A DNA stretch of 64,000 nt from Paludibacteraceae bacterium (GCA_017451525.1 JAFTOD010000001.1:401032-465031), one strand, 5' to 3'; positions 43,329 to 52,570 are shown, counted from the stretch's first letter. Made by a program: numbers and translations. The notes: generated by a model not told the origin, from the letters alone.

Positions 43329-44498
43329 ATGGGAAAATTGATTGAATATATTGCACGAGAAACCGATGGAGAACCTTTTGGCTCGTTTAAATATGGTTAT
43401 GATAATGACCCTTCATTACGTATTCCATATGAGGATTTATCTCAACAAATTACTCCTAAACAATATGCGGAGAGCCAAAAGATTCCTACATCACGCGATA
43501 TGACGAAATTGGCTCTACAATTACGCCAATATCCACCTCTCTTTCGTTATTTTCTTGATGGCTCACGTATGGTCTATAAAATAGATGACATACGATATGA
43601 CAAAAAAGTATATCCTTTAATAGCAGGGCAAATATCAGTTGCATGCTGCGAACGTATAATGCAAGATGATGGTGTAAGTTTTGCTGCTTTTCAACATGTA
43701 GCAGAAGAAGCATATTCAGTCTTAGCGTTGCCAAATGCCGCTAATTCCAAAGGTATAGATACATCTGTATTTTTCCGTTCGTTATGTCAAAAGATAAATG
43801 AATTAGAACAAGCAAAACGTAAAAGAATAGATATTAGAAAAATATTGGCATATTCATCATCACAACAAGATAGTTCTTTTGATAAATTAGCGACAGCACG
43901 AATTCAAGATGAGATGATTGATTGTGAAAAAAAGATTGTAGCGCAATTGGTCAGTCAACACAAATTAACGCAAGATGATTATTTGATTAAAGATGGTTCG
44001 CTACAATATCGCACCATTAAGACTGGTGATTATGGGGAAATGAAGAAGATACGCAGTAATTATCAGCGTGTTGTAGGTGTAAGTAAAATGTTTAATCCTA
44101 ATTTAATGCGTGATAATAGGGGGCGTAGTATAGCAGCAGATATTGCTAAATTACCATTATTCCATCGCACGCCCGCTATTATGTGGGAACCTGATCCTGC
44201 TTTTTGTGAAGCAAATTTTGCAATCTGGTATGTACGCATTAGGGAACGAGATAAGACAACTACTCCGTACTCTGGAATACTTAAAATAGAAAAAATGTTA
44301 ATGACGGGAGAAGAAGCTGAATATGGCTTGTCAACAGATGAAGTAGATATGATAACCGCTAATATTATCAATGAACGCAATCCTGTCTGTTATGGCAATG
44401 ATGCACGTTGGGCGAATCATCTCTATCCTGTTTACATGACAGAATGTTATTGCAAAAGTAAGTTTAAAAGTGAATATTACTTCTTAAATATATTCTAA
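43329..44498 (+). CDS. NurA-like nuclease domain protein
   Basis: A 389-residue cytoplasmic protein. Near residue 77 it has FRYFLDGSRMVYKIDD followed by a hydrophobic strand (VYPLIAGQISVACCERI). This is the layout of the NurA nuclease first motif, in which the Asp of DGS binds Mn. The C-terminal part has FHRTPAIMWEPDPAF and FAIWYVRIRERDKTT...GILKIEKM, consistent with the last NurA strands and acidic residue. First gene of a coupled operon; a HerA-like ATPase follows after 4 bp, the classical NurA partner. NurA-HerA pairs resect or process DNA ends. Family assignment is by motif and neighbour, moderately sure. Gene is visibly AT-richer than flanking housekeeping genes. Confidence 0.65.
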   Translation: MGKLIEYIARETDGEPFGSFKYGYDNDPSLRIPYEDLSQQITPKQYAESQKIPTSRDMTKLALQLRQYPPLFRYFLDGSRMVYKIDDIRYDKKVYPLIAGQISVACCERIMQDDGVSFAAFQHVAEEAYSVLALPNAANSKGIDTSVFFRSLCQKINELEQAKRKRIDIRKILAYSSSQQDSSFDKLATARIQDEMIDCEKKIVAQLVSQHKLTQDDYLIKDGSLQYRTIKTGDYGEMKKIRSNYQRVVGVSKMFNPNLMRDNRGRSIAADIAKLPLFHRTPAIMWEPDPAFCEANFAIWYVRIRERDKTTTPYSGILKIEKMLMTGEEAEYGLSTDEVDMITANIINERNPVCYGNDARWANHLYPVYMTECYCKSKFKSEYYFLNIF

Positions 44499-44502
44499 TA
44501 CC

Positions 44503-46158
44503 ATGGAAATTATAGGTAAAATAATTGCTACAGAGAAACTTCCATCTACTATAGAGGAGTTTACCTTTTGGACAAGTAAAGAACGGAAATTAAAGCCGTT
44601 TGATGTCGTTGTGGTAGAGCATCACCTTGAGCAATCTAAAACATTTGGTGTTGTTGAAGAGATTGCCCATATAACAGATGCACCAAGTCCATTAGCAGGG
44701 TATATATCAAGCGATTTTGGACAAGTGGATTCTTCTTCATATACAGATCGCATAGGGATGAACTATGTGAAATGTAAAGTTGTTGGAAACTCTGCTAACA
44801 TTTATATACCAGTTACAGAAGGTAGTTGTGTTCGTTTGGCTTCAGAAGATGAGATACAAATTGCATTAGGATTGGATAATGTGAAAAATCCTATTCCTGC
44901 TGGATATATTCAAATGTATGATGGCGTAGAACAAAAGATTTTACCAGTACATTTCAATTCTAATTTTTTGATAGGTCCAGAAGGAGCACATCTTAATATA
45001 TCAGGTATTTCAGGTTTGGCTTCCAAAACATCATATGCGATGTTTCTCATGAAAGCTTTGCAGGATACTGTGCAAAAAGAAAAACGAGAATCTGTTGCTT
45101 TTATTATGATGAATGTAAAAGGAACTGATTTGCTTACTATTGATGAGAAAAATACTCGTCAAGATGAACTGAATGAGATACAACCAATATATGAAACATT
45201 AGAAATGGATATGAAACCATTCCAACATGTTACATATTATTATCCATATGCTTCTGACGGAACACTCTATACATATGAAAAAAAATCACGTTTGGAAAGT
45301 CGATTAAGGAAACAACAGGCTTTCCAATATAAATATTTGTTTGAATCTCCAGAAGATAAAGAATGTCTAGATTTACTTTTCGCTAATGTTGATGATCCCA
45401 ATGAAACAATAGAGTCTATTATTAATTACATTATCGCGGGAAGTGGTGCGTTTAGAGGATTAGAATCTTGGGAAGATTTTCTCAAAGCATTAAAGGAGCA
45501 AGCTAATCCACAAGAGAAAAGCACACAGGGAAAAGAAATCTCTGTAATGAGTTGGCGTAAGTTCTATCGCTTGTTTAATAAGTGTTATCAAAAAAACAAA
45601 CAAATGTTTACAAACAGTTTAGGCACAACAGGTATACGCTTACGTGATAAAATAGCGGAGATTAAGAATAACGAGGTTATGGTCGTTGATATTTCTAAGT
45701 TGGATGAAGATTCACAAGGTTTTGTATTTGGAGATGTAATGCGCGCTGTATATAACCTTAAACTTAGTTCGGAGCGCGAGGATATTCCAGATCGCATAGT
45801 TATCTTTATTGATGAATTGAATAAATATGCATCAAATGATGTTCCTAAATCCTCTCCTATTCTACGACAATTGCTTGATATAACAGAGCGCGGGCGTTCT
45901 TTAGGCATTGTATTATTTGGTGCAGAACAATTTGTTAGTGACATTCATAAACGTATCAAAGGTAATTGTGCAACGCAAGCATTTGGTCGCACAAATGCAA
46001 TAGAAATTACAAAAGAAGATTTTCGTTTTGTTCCGCAAGTCTACAAGACAATGTTAACACGATTAAAACAGGGAGAATATATCATTCAAAATCCTATATT
46101 CCGTTCCTTACTTAATATTAAATTCCCAAAACCAATATATAAATATCATAACGACTAA
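44503..46158 (+). CDS. HerA-like hexameric ATPase (DUF87/FtsK-HerA superfamily)
   Basis: A 551-residue protein with an N-terminal beta-barrel-like region (about 1-130, HAS-barrel type). The ATPase core has a P-loop region NISGISGLASKTSYAMFLMKAL (about 166-186), in which Ser replaces the glycine usually before Lys-Thr. Walker B IVIFIDELNKYA is at about 432-443, and the arginine-finger-like DITERGRSLGIVLFGAEQ follows. The core is split by a helical insertion (about 200-380). It probably moves DNA for the preceding NurA-like nuclease. Its stop overlaps the next start by one base. Function within this operon is inference. Confidence 0.75.
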   Translation: MEIIGKIIATEKLPSTIEEFTFWTSKERKLKPFDVVVVEHHLEQSKTFGVVEEIAHITDAPSPLAGYISSDFGQVDSSSYTDRIGMNYVKCKVVGNSANIYIPVTEGSCVRLASEDEIQIALGLDNVKNPIPAGYIQMYDGVEQKILPVHFNSNFLIGPEGAHLNISGISGLASKTSYAMFLMKALQDTVQKEKRESVAFIMMNVKGTDLLTIDEKNTRQDELNEIQPIYETLEMDMKPFQHVTYYYPYASDGTLYTYEKKSRLESRLRKQQAFQYKYLFESPEDKECLDLLFANVDDPNETIESIINYIIAGSGAFRGLESWEDFLKALKEQANPQEKSTQGKEISVMSWRKFYRLFNKCYQKNKQMFTNSLGTTGIRLRDKIAEIKNNEVMVVDISKLDEDSQGFVFGDVMRAVYNLKLSSEREDIPDRIVIFIDELNKYASNDVPKSSPILRQLLDITERGRSLGIVLFGAEQFVSDIHKRIKGNCATQAFGRTNAIEITKEDFRFVPQVYKTMLTRLKQGEYIIQNPIFRSLLNIKFPKPIYKYHND

Positions 46159-47717
46159 TGGCTGATACTATTATAGGAAAGAATGTGCTGGAGTCTTTGA
46201 CCCGCAGTATGTATGCAGATAGTAGGTGTATCTATCGCGAGTATATTCAAAATGCAGCAGATCAAATAGATGCGGCGAAGTTAATGTATCCCGAATTAGA
46301 ATATTCTGTTTTTGTAAAAATTGATCCTATTTCTCGTAATATAATTATAGAGGATGATGCAACTGGTGTGTCATCAAAAGATATTAAGAGACTGCTAATA
46401 GATGTTGCACGTTCTCCTAAAATGCGTGGTATAAACAAAGGATTTCGAGGTATAGGGCGCTTAGGTGGTTTAGCATATTGTAAGACATTAAAATTTGAAA
46501 CCTCATATTTTGATGAAGATATCGTATCTATTGTTACATGGGATGCTGTTCGATTAACACAGATTTTAGATAATGATGATGATGACCGAGATGCAGGATC
46601 TGTAATAGATGAAGTAGTTAAAATATCAAAGGAACAAAAGGAGGAACATTGCGACAAACACTATTTCAGGGTTATTATGGAGGACGTTACGGATGATAAA
46701 TTATTGAATGAAAAAGACATCCGAGATTATCTTGCAATGGTTGCGCCAGTAGATTATTCTAATCATTTCGCATACAGAAGGGATATTTATAATTTCATGA
46801 AAGAAAAGAATCTTCATTTGGATTGCTATAATATCTATGTTGGAGATAGCCAACTTTCTAAAGACTATACTATGTCTATTTTAGATCAGAGCGGACAAAT
46901 AGAAGACACTATTACTGGAATTGAATTTTGGTATGAAACGAATTCAGAAGGTCTGCCAATGTATTGGGGATGGTATTCCATTTCAAGCCTTAAAGGTATT
47001 TTAAATAAAACTAATAAAGCGCGCAATATACGTTTGCGCTGCGAGAATATCCAATTAGGTGATGAAACTACATGTTATCGTTTTATGCCAACAGGCGATA
47101 AAGCACGTTTTGTTAGATACTTCTTCGGGGAAATACATGTTTTACCTACAAGTAAATTGGTTCCAGATTCTCATCGTGACTATCTGCGAGTTGATGCGGG
47201 ATTAAAAGAGTTTGAGAACAATATTGAGTCCCATTTGTTGGAATTGGAAAAACTATGCTACGGAGCCTCTGATGCTCGTAAGACAGATAAAATAATAAAA
47301 CAGTCTGAAGAAAGAGCTACTGCAATACAGAAGAGAATAGAAAAAGGTGTAACAAGTGCTGTGCAAAGGCAAAAATATGACGAAGATTTACAAAAATTAC
47401 ACATAGCACGTGCAAAAGCAGAAAAAAAGTTAAGTAAAATACATCAGGATTGGCAAGCAAATGGAAGTCCTTTAATAAACATGTTTTCCCCTGTAGGCAT
47501 ACAATTGCCACAACATCCTATTCCACAATTACCAAATACAGTTCTACAACCAATAAAGAATATCAAGCTTCGAACGGATGATAAACGATATGATAAATTT
47601 CAACCAAAAGAAAAAGAATTGATTCTTGAAATTTACAATATAATTGAGCAAACTCTTAATAATGAAAAAGAGCGCGAAGCATTGATTGATAAGATTGAAA
47701 AAGAGATTACAAAATGA
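46158..47717 (+). CDS. Hsp90-like GHKL ATPase
   Basis: A 519-residue protein with a GHKL (Hsp90/MutL-like) ATP site in the first 110 residues. The N-box has REYIQNAADQID (Glu28, Asn32), then IIIEDDATGVSS (Asp66/67) and NKGFRGIGRLGGLAYC as the G2 loop. A middle domain with a conserved-looking LRCENIQLGD and FFGEIHVL follows, then a coiled coil (about 385-435, with KRIEKGVTSAVQRQKYDEDLQKLHIARAKAEKKL). GHKL ATPases of this type act as ATP-gated clamps or chaperones and occur in several defence islands. Tight coupling (1-bp overlap upstream, 4-bp overlap downstream) ties it to HerA and the radical SAM enzyme. Confidence 0.75.
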   Translation: MADTIIGKNVLESLTRSMYADSRCIYREYIQNAADQIDAAKLMYPELEYSVFVKIDPISRNIIIEDDATGVSSKDIKRLLIDVARSPKMRGINKGFRGIGRLGGLAYCKTLKFETSYFDEDIVSIVTWDAVRLTQILDNDDDDRDAGSVIDEVVKISKEQKEEHCDKHYFRVIMEDVTDDKLLNEKDIRDYLAMVAPVDYSNHFAYRRDIYNFMKEKNLHLDCYNIYVGDSQLSKDYTMSILDQSGQIEDTITGIEFWYETNSEGLPMYWGWYSISSLKGILNKTNKARNIRLRCENIQLGDETTCYRFMPTGDKARFVRYFFGEIHVLPTSKLVPDSHRDYLRVDAGLKEFENNIESHLLELEKLCYGASDARKTDKIIKQSEERATAIQKRIEKGVTSAVQRQKYDEDLQKLHIARAKAEKKLSKIHQDWQANGSPLINMFSPVGIQLPQHPIPQLPNTVLQPIKNIKLRTDDKRYDKFQPKEKELILEIYNIIEQTLNNEKEREALIDKIEKEITK

Positions 47718-49621
47718 GCCGTAAGGTTTTATTAATAGAGCCAAATTATAAGAATAAGTTTCCTCCTATTGGATTAATGAAAATGGCTACGTATTTCCGA
47801 ATGCGTGGCGATGATGTTATTTTCTTTAAAGGTGAATTAAAGGAATTTCTATTAGATTGGTTAACGAGTTTGTGTATTAATAAATTCGTTGCTATAGATG
47901 ACACTATAAATTGGCGTTTAAGAGGAGATAAAATAAAGCAATATATAAAGAGAGGGCAAAAATCGGATTTCTCTGCCATTGGATTATACGAATCGCAATA
48001 TGAAGTATTATTATATCCGTGGATAGATCAATATAGAAAAGAGTTCAAAACAGGAAATTTATCTGATTCTTCAAAATTTGATTTTGTTGGTGTAACTACT
48101 CTATTTACATTTTATTGGGATATAACTATTAAAACAATAGAGTTTGCGAAAACCCTTGTTAAAGATATTAATCGCTTGCAAGTCGGAGGTGTATTGGCAT
48201 CTATTCAACCTGAAGAGATTTACGAGGCAACAGGTATAAAACCTCATTGTGGAACATTACATTCAAAAGGAGATATTGATCCAGATAATAACGAGATTAT
48301 AGATAATTTACCACTGGATTATTCCATTTTGGATGAAATAGATTATGTCTATCCAGATAATAACGCCTACTTTAGTTATACAACTCGTGGCTGCATTCGT
48401 AATTGTGCTTTTTGTGCAGTTAAAACATTAGAGCCAAATTATATTGATTATATTCCATTAAAGGAACGTATCAATCGTACACGCAGACTTTATGGAGAAC
48501 AGCAAAATTTATTGCTAATGGATAATAATGTCATGGCATCTCAGCAATTCATGCAGATTATCCAAGATATAAAAGATTGTGGATTTAAAGAAGGTGATAA
48601 ATATATAGAAACAAATCAGTATGATTTAGCAATTCGCAATCTTCGTTTACATATAAATGATCGTGCTTATACGCGTAAAGCATTCAAGTTGTTACAAACT
48701 CTAACGGAGATGAAACGCTTTTCGGAAGATGAGCGCACGGAGATATATACTACACGCGACAAATTTGGTCTGTTATCTTTAGATACGTGTACGCGTGAGG
48801 CCTTAATAAAATCATATCATATTTTTGCACCATATTTTACAAAACGTTATTCTGGCAGTAAAGGCAAACGTCGTATTATTGATTTTAATCAAGGAGTTGA
48901 TGCGCGTTTATTTACCAATGAGATTGTAAAAGCACTAAGTGAAGTTGCCATTCGACCATTACGTATAGCTTTTGATGATATTAAAACGCAACCACAATAT
49001 CTTAATGCAATAGAGCTTAGTATAAATAACGGATTAAGGGATTTTTCTAATTATTTGCTTTATAATTTTCAAGACAAACCAGAGGATTTATACGAACGCA
49101 TGCGCATCAATGTAGATTTGTGTGAGCAGTACAATGTTAATATATATTCTTTTCCTATGAAATATCATCCAATCCGAGGGGAGCATAGTCATGATAGAGA
49201 TTATATAGGTAAATATTGGAATCGAAAATACATCCGTGCAGTACAAGCAATTTTGAATGCAACAAAAGGTAAAATAGGTCGCGGAAAGTCTTTCTTTGAA
49301 AAAGCATTTGGTAAAAATATAGAAGAATACAAAGAATTACTTATTATGCCTGAAACATTTATATTATATCGTTTCTTTTTTGAATATATTGGGTACACAG
49401 ATGCTTGGCGTGAGGAGATGAAGCAACTATCTGTTGCTGAAATGGAAGAATTACAGCCTCTTATTTTTCAAAACGACTTTAACAATATAGAATCATTAAC
49501 TACGAATAAAAAGTTACTGCACATTTTGTCATATTACAAGAATTATCGCTATGAAATTATAGATTCTACATCTGAATTATATAGGCGCAAAAAAGAGTTT
49601 GATGCTTTAACCTTAAAATGA
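47714..49621 (+). CDS. Radical SAM protein with B12-binding-like N-terminal domain
   Basis: A 635-residue protein. The N-terminal part (VLLIEPNYKNKFPPIGLMKMATYFRMRGDDV, VGVTTLFTFYWDITIKTIEFAKTL) resembles cobalamin-binding/Rossmann domains of MiaB-like radical SAM enzymes. The 4Fe-4S motif CIRNCAFC has Cys at about 227, 231 and 234 (CxxxCxxC). A large insertion (about 275-385) precedes IDFNQGVDARLFTNEI and RIAFDD, the later TIM-barrel strands; QYNVNIYSFPMKYHPI follows. The substrate could be DNA, RNA or protein; in context a nucleic-acid modification is an attractive but unproved guess. ATGA overlap with both neighbours. Confidence 0.78.
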   Translation: MSRKVLLIEPNYKNKFPPIGLMKMATYFRMRGDDVIFFKGELKEFLLDWLTSLCINKFVAIDDTINWRLRGDKIKQYIKRGQKSDFSAIGLYESQYEVLLYPWIDQYRKEFKTGNLSDSSKFDFVGVTTLFTFYWDITIKTIEFAKTLVKDINRLQVGGVLASIQPEEIYEATGIKPHCGTLHSKGDIDPDNNEIIDNLPLDYSILDEIDYVYPDNNAYFSYTTRGCIRNCAFCAVKTLEPNYIDYIPLKERINRTRRLYGEQQNLLLMDNNVMASQQFMQIIQDIKDCGFKEGDKYIETNQYDLAIRNLRLHINDRAYTRKAFKLLQTLTEMKRFSEDERTEIYTTRDKFGLLSLDTCTREALIKSYHIFAPYFTKRYSGSKGKRRIIDFNQGVDARLFTNEIVKALSEVAIRPLRIAFDDIKTQPQYLNAIELSINNGLRDFSNYLLYNFQDKPEDLYERMRINVDLCEQYNVNIYSFPMKYHPIRGEHSHDRDYIGKYWNRKYIRAVQAILNATKGKIGRGKSFFEKAFGKNIEEYKELLIMPETFILYRFFFEYIGYTDAWREEMKQLSVAEMEELQPLIFQNDFNNIESLTTNKKLLHILSYYKNYRYEIIDSTSELYRRKKEFDALTLK

Positions 49622-49623
49622 TA

Positions 49624-50238
49624 ATGGCTGAAACAATAAACATACAGCAAAACAATTTAGTTGTTGCAGGGGATTTTCATTACCATGCAGCTAATAATGA
49701 TGCCCCACAAGAAGATTTGGGTGAGGATGTATTGGATAATTTAATTTTTGGTAAATCATTTGATTCTAACCAGAAATTATTATTGTTACGTAAAGAAATA
49801 GCTAATTCTATCGAGTTGGGTTCTGCAACGCCTCTCTATACTGATACTATCGGATTGGATAGAGCTAAGATTGATCCACAAATGAAGAATGAGTGGTTCT
49901 ATATTTTAGCAGCATTAAAAGACTCGAATATACTAAGAAGTAAACCAATAACAGATCGGGAATTCATTGAACAGATGATAAACTTCTTTCCGTTATTACC
50001 AAATCTAAATTTTGAAACATCGGAAGAATTTCAAAAAGGGATGCGACAGTTTGCACAATCTATTTCGGTAGAAAGGCGCAAATGGAAAATCAAAGGTAGT
50101 GTCGTGCGATTGGTAGATTTACAAGCAAAAAAACATCTACTTACACAATTAAGTAGTGAAAAGATTTCACGTATTTTTAGAATAGCTTTCCCTTTATATT
50201 CAGAACTTTCTAGATTATTACAAACTGTAACGAAGTAA
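49624..50238 (+). CDS. Unknown protein, last gene of the NurA-HerA-GHKL-radical SAM operon
   Basis: A 204-residue protein; ATG 49624 is preferred, though ATG 49618 overlaps the preceding stop (ATGA). The N-terminus ETINIQQNNLVVAGDFHYHA looks like a short beta-hairpin tag of the kind found in some NTPase- or effector-associated proteins. The remainder is helical (VLDNLIFGKSFDSNQKLLLLRKEIANSIEL, KNEWFYILAALKDSNIL) with no recognised catalytic motif. It may be an adaptor or regulator for the four enzymes upstream. Confidence 0.6.
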   Translation: MAETINIQQNNLVVAGDFHYHAANNDAPQEDLGEDVLDNLIFGKSFDSNQKLLLLRKEIANSIELGSATPLYTDTIGLDRAKIDPQMKNEWFYILAALKDSNILRSKPITDREFIEQMINFFPLLPNLNFETSEEFQKGMRQFAQSISVERRKWKIKGSVVRLVDLQAKKHLLTQLSSEKISRIFRIAFPLYSELSRLLQTVTK

Positions 50239-50252
50239 AATTATATTTACCT

Positions 50253-50295
50253 AATAAGCCACTGCAAACACAATTTTGCAGTGGCTTATTCTTAT
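50253..50295 (+). terminator. Terminator of the five-gene operon
   Basis: A 14-bp stem AATAAGCCACTGCA (50253-50266)/TGCAGTGGCTTATT (50277-50290) followed by T-rich sequence. Confidence 0.9.
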
Positions 50296-50342
50296 TTCAA
50301 CAATTGATTCTATAAATTCGACAAAATAGTATTTTCTCGTTC

Positions 50343-50411
50343 GATTGATTCTATATAACATTATATATCAATCAAATAGGTTGATTTACTCAATAAAATC
50401 CGTTACCTTTG
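50343..50411 (+). promoter_or_regulatory. AT-rich hairpin and promoter of the 50.5 kb gene
   Basis: GATTGA...TATATAA/TTATATA...TCAATC (50343-50373), then GTTG (50380-50383), 20 nt, TACCTTTG (50404-50411). Confidence 0.55.
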
Positions 50412-50528
50412 CACTCGATTTCGAAAGAAGTCGAGTTTTTTTATTTATTAACCGCAAGGTTTTGTCTGGCTTGGATATCCATTGAAATGCGCGTTCACTT
50501 TCAAAGCCGAGCATAAATCCTTTCGGTT

Positions 50529-51062
50529 ATGAAAGCAACAACACTTACCCCTGCGCAACTCGCCGAGTTGCAAAACTGCCTCCAACGGATTAATGACATC
50601 CTTGGACTATCTATCACTATCTCCGATGCGCACGCCACGCACCGCTCCTCCGCTTGCCCACGCAAGCGCACTACACCTCGTGTGACCAATGCAACCTTCA
50701 CCTATCGCTGGCTCACTAATGCGCCCCAACGCATCACAACTCTCTATCAGTACCTTCTCCGTGCACAATGGATTGCTGCGGACACCCAGCCCGATGACTT
50801 CTTCACTCTTTTTACAGGCAAAGCATCTAATATCCGAATCAAATGGACAGGTTCCAATCTTCAACTCGCATACCTCATACGAGTAATGACAGAGCGAAAC
50901 TATATCTCCACTCCAAAACGAGTCGGCAAATGGACTTGTGTATATAACCACTTTGTGGATAAAAACAGCCGTCAACTCCCCCGACTAAACAGTCTGCATA
51001 TACCTACAAAATCAAAGCTTGCGGTGGAGCAAATGGCAGAACTACTCAACCCAAATACCTAA
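50529..51062 (+). CDS. Hypothetical protein
   Basis: A 177-residue protein without a signal peptide, not recognised. It has a Lys/Arg-rich linker (CPRKRTTPRVTN), then a helical region that reads ITTLYQYLLRAQWIAADTQPDDFFTLFTGKASNIRIKWTGSNLQLAYLIRVMTERNYIS. Similar sequences occur in Bacteroidales mobile regions, with the W-T-G motif followed by a helix, but I cannot name a family. It has its own promoter and precedes structured element copy B. Confidence 0.6.
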   Translation: MKATTLTPAQLAELQNCLQRINDILGLSITISDAHATHRSSACPRKRTTPRVTNATFTYRWLTNAPQRITTLYQYLLRAQWIAADTQPDDFFTLFTGKASNIRIKWTGSNLQLAYLIRVMTERNYISTPKRVGKWTCVYNHFVDKNSRQLPRLNSLHIPTKSKLAVEQMAELLNPNT

Positions 51063-51279
51063 CTAGCGGCAGAAGTAGCGGCAAATGCAAAAAAAAAAAT
51101 TATTAGTATTCATCGCACTTCACAAGCCATAAAACACAAATCGGCGGCAACTTTTTTTATTGTTGCCGCTATTTTTTGCAGCATTATTATAGAAACGCGT
51201 CCCACAGAAAGGACACCACCCAACTTGACAAAGTTAAATCACTTAAACTACTTGAAAGAATGACAAACATTGTTATAAT

Positions 51280-51442
51280 TTTTGTTTTGTCCACCAATGC
51301 AGTGTGCTGCATTCATTTGGACAAAAACAAAAGATAGTTCTAGATTTTTATTTTTGTAGCGAACAAAGTGAAGCGTATTTTTGTTACAAAAAAATCATCC
51401 TCGAATTGACACTAATTGACGCCCCAATTGACCAGAATTGTC
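51280..51442. repeat. Structured element copy B
   Basis: Outer stem TTTTGTTTTGTCC (51280-51292)/GGACAAAAACAAAA (51319-51332) with one bulged base, inner AATGCAG (51296-51302)/CTGCATT (51307-51313), conserved CC before AATGC. Then a TATTTTTG-containing segment and AATTGAC at 51404, 51414, 51426 and AATTGTC at 51436 (spacing 10, 12, 10). Confidence 0.75.
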
Positions 51443-51464
51443 TTTAAATAAAAATCCTATTAAT

Positions 51465-51728
51465 ATGAAACCAAAACATTTCGTTCTCATCACCATTCCC
51501 TGCCAAAGTGCAGCCGAGATGCTCCAAGCCAAAGAGGCAGTCCTCTTTCACCTTGAAACCCTCAATCCCGAGTTCTCTACCGAGGGCACCACCCTTACAG
51601 TTAAGGTTATCCCTCTCGACCCTCAACTCTTCCTACCCGATGAGGCGTGCGACATCATCCGCCAAACCCTCGCCCAGTCTCTCACCTTCAACCACTGCTG
51701 GACCTGCACCCTCCAAACAATCAATTAA
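51465..51728 (+). CDS. Small hypothetical protein
   Basis: An 87-residue protein from ATG 51465 (MKPKHFVLITIPCQSAAEML); an upstream non-ATG extension overlaps the heptamers of element B. It has beta/alpha alternation (HFVLITIPC, EAVLFHLETLNPEF, LTVKVIPLDP) without a named family. It lies right after structured element B, which may control it. Confidence 0.45.
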   Translation: MKPKHFVLITIPCQSAAEMLQAKEAVLFHLETLNPEFSTEGTTLTVKVIPLDPQLFLPDEACDIIRQTLAQSLTFNHCWTCTLQTIN

Positions 51729-51774
51729 CCCCAACCTTTACACCTTAAACCTTCAACTTTCAACCTTAAACTAA

Positions 51775-51905
51775 TATTAACCCTTCACGCAAGGCATTCG
51801 TGAGCAGAGCGAACCATATCTCGTCGAAGACCACTATTCGTGGAGCGACAGCGCAACCATCATTCGTGAGCGTAGCGAACCACCTTTCGTGAGTAAAACG
51901 AACTA
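51775..51905. repeat. Array of CGTGAGCG/AGCGAAC units
   Basis: ATTCGTGAGC-type units with short palindromic cores, including GCGTAGC, repeated about four times before the 51.9 kb gene. Confidence 0.5.
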
Positions 51906-51910
51906 AAATT

Positions 51911-52210
51911 ATGTCTAAAATCAAATTAGAAGCACCCTTCCGCCAATTTCGTGGCAAAATCTGCAAACACTCCGACATCATCTTCAAAGAAATGTACGGC
52001 GAAACCTTCACTTCACAAATCTGCAACCCCTACACAGGCGAACCATCTACCGCCCAAAAAGCGCAACAAACCAAGATGGCTACAGCTTCTGCTAATGTCA
52101 ATGCCCTCACGCCTGAGCAGCGTGCCGCATACAAAGAGCAGTTCAAAAAGCAGACTAAGTACAAGTCCCTCCACGGCTACATGATGGCACAAGAGATGGC
52201 CAAACTCTAA
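51911..52210 (+). CDS. Small hypothetical protein, paralogue of its neighbour
   Basis: A basic 99-residue protein (MSKIKLEAPFRQFRGKICK...). It shares a plan with the next gene: a G-K-I-(S/C)-K motif near residue 15 and a C-terminal KYKSLHGYMMAQEMAKL that matches KYKTLYQYVWNLMRDEI. The middle is helical and charged (LTPEQRAAYKEQFKKQTKYK). I do not recognise a family. The pair looks like an old tandem duplication, typical of small structural or DNA-contacting proteins on mobile elements. Confidence 0.55.
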   Translation: MSKIKLEAPFRQFRGKICKHSDIIFKEMYGETFTSQICNPYTGEPSTAQKAQQTKMATASANVNALTPEQRAAYKEQFKKQTKYKSLHGYMMAQEMAKL

Positions 52211-52252
52211 TCCCAATCTCAAAATTCTTAATTCTTAATTCAAAATTAAACT

Positions 52253-52570
52253 ATGGCTATTGTAACCTACGAAGACCCTATCCATCACCTTTCGGGCAAA
52301 ATCTCCAAAAAGTACCGCACTTGCTACAACTACCGCAAGTGTTCCGACCGCAAGTACACATCCGTACATGGCGACCGCACCACTCCAGTTTCCGCATCAG
52401 AACGAGCTTGGCGTGACCTGTTCACCCAAATATGCGCAGCCACTCGCGACCGCATGATGGATCCAAACCACATAGCAATGGATCAAGTTGGCTTTATCAG
52501 GCAAACCAAGTACAAGACTCTGTACCAATATGTTTGGAACTTGATGCGCGATGAAATCGAAGGCAAGTAA
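52253..52570 (+). CDS. Small hypothetical protein, paralogue of its neighbour
   Basis: A 105-residue basic protein (MAIVTYEDPIHHLSGKISKKYRTCYNYRKCSDRKYTSVHGDRTTPVSASE...). KYRTCYNYRKCSDRKYTSV has several Tyr/Arg/Lys and two cysteines; the C-terminus RQTKYKTLYQYVWNLMRDEIEGK resembles the upstream protein. 42 bp separate the two. Family unknown to me, though this general layout is common in Bacteroidales accessory regions. A structured element (copy C) starts 13 bp after the stop. Confidence 0.55.
   Translation: MAIVTYEDPIHHLSGKISKKYRTCYNYRKCSDRKYTSVHGDRTTPVSASERAWRDLFTQICAATRDRMMDPNHIAMDQVGFIRQTKYKTLYQYVWNLMRDEIEGK

Noticed and set aside
51280-51332. Structured element B read as an intrinsic terminator only
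   Set aside because: The long stem with conserved internal CC-AATGC helix, the covariation with two other copies and the attached spaced heptamers go beyond a terminator.
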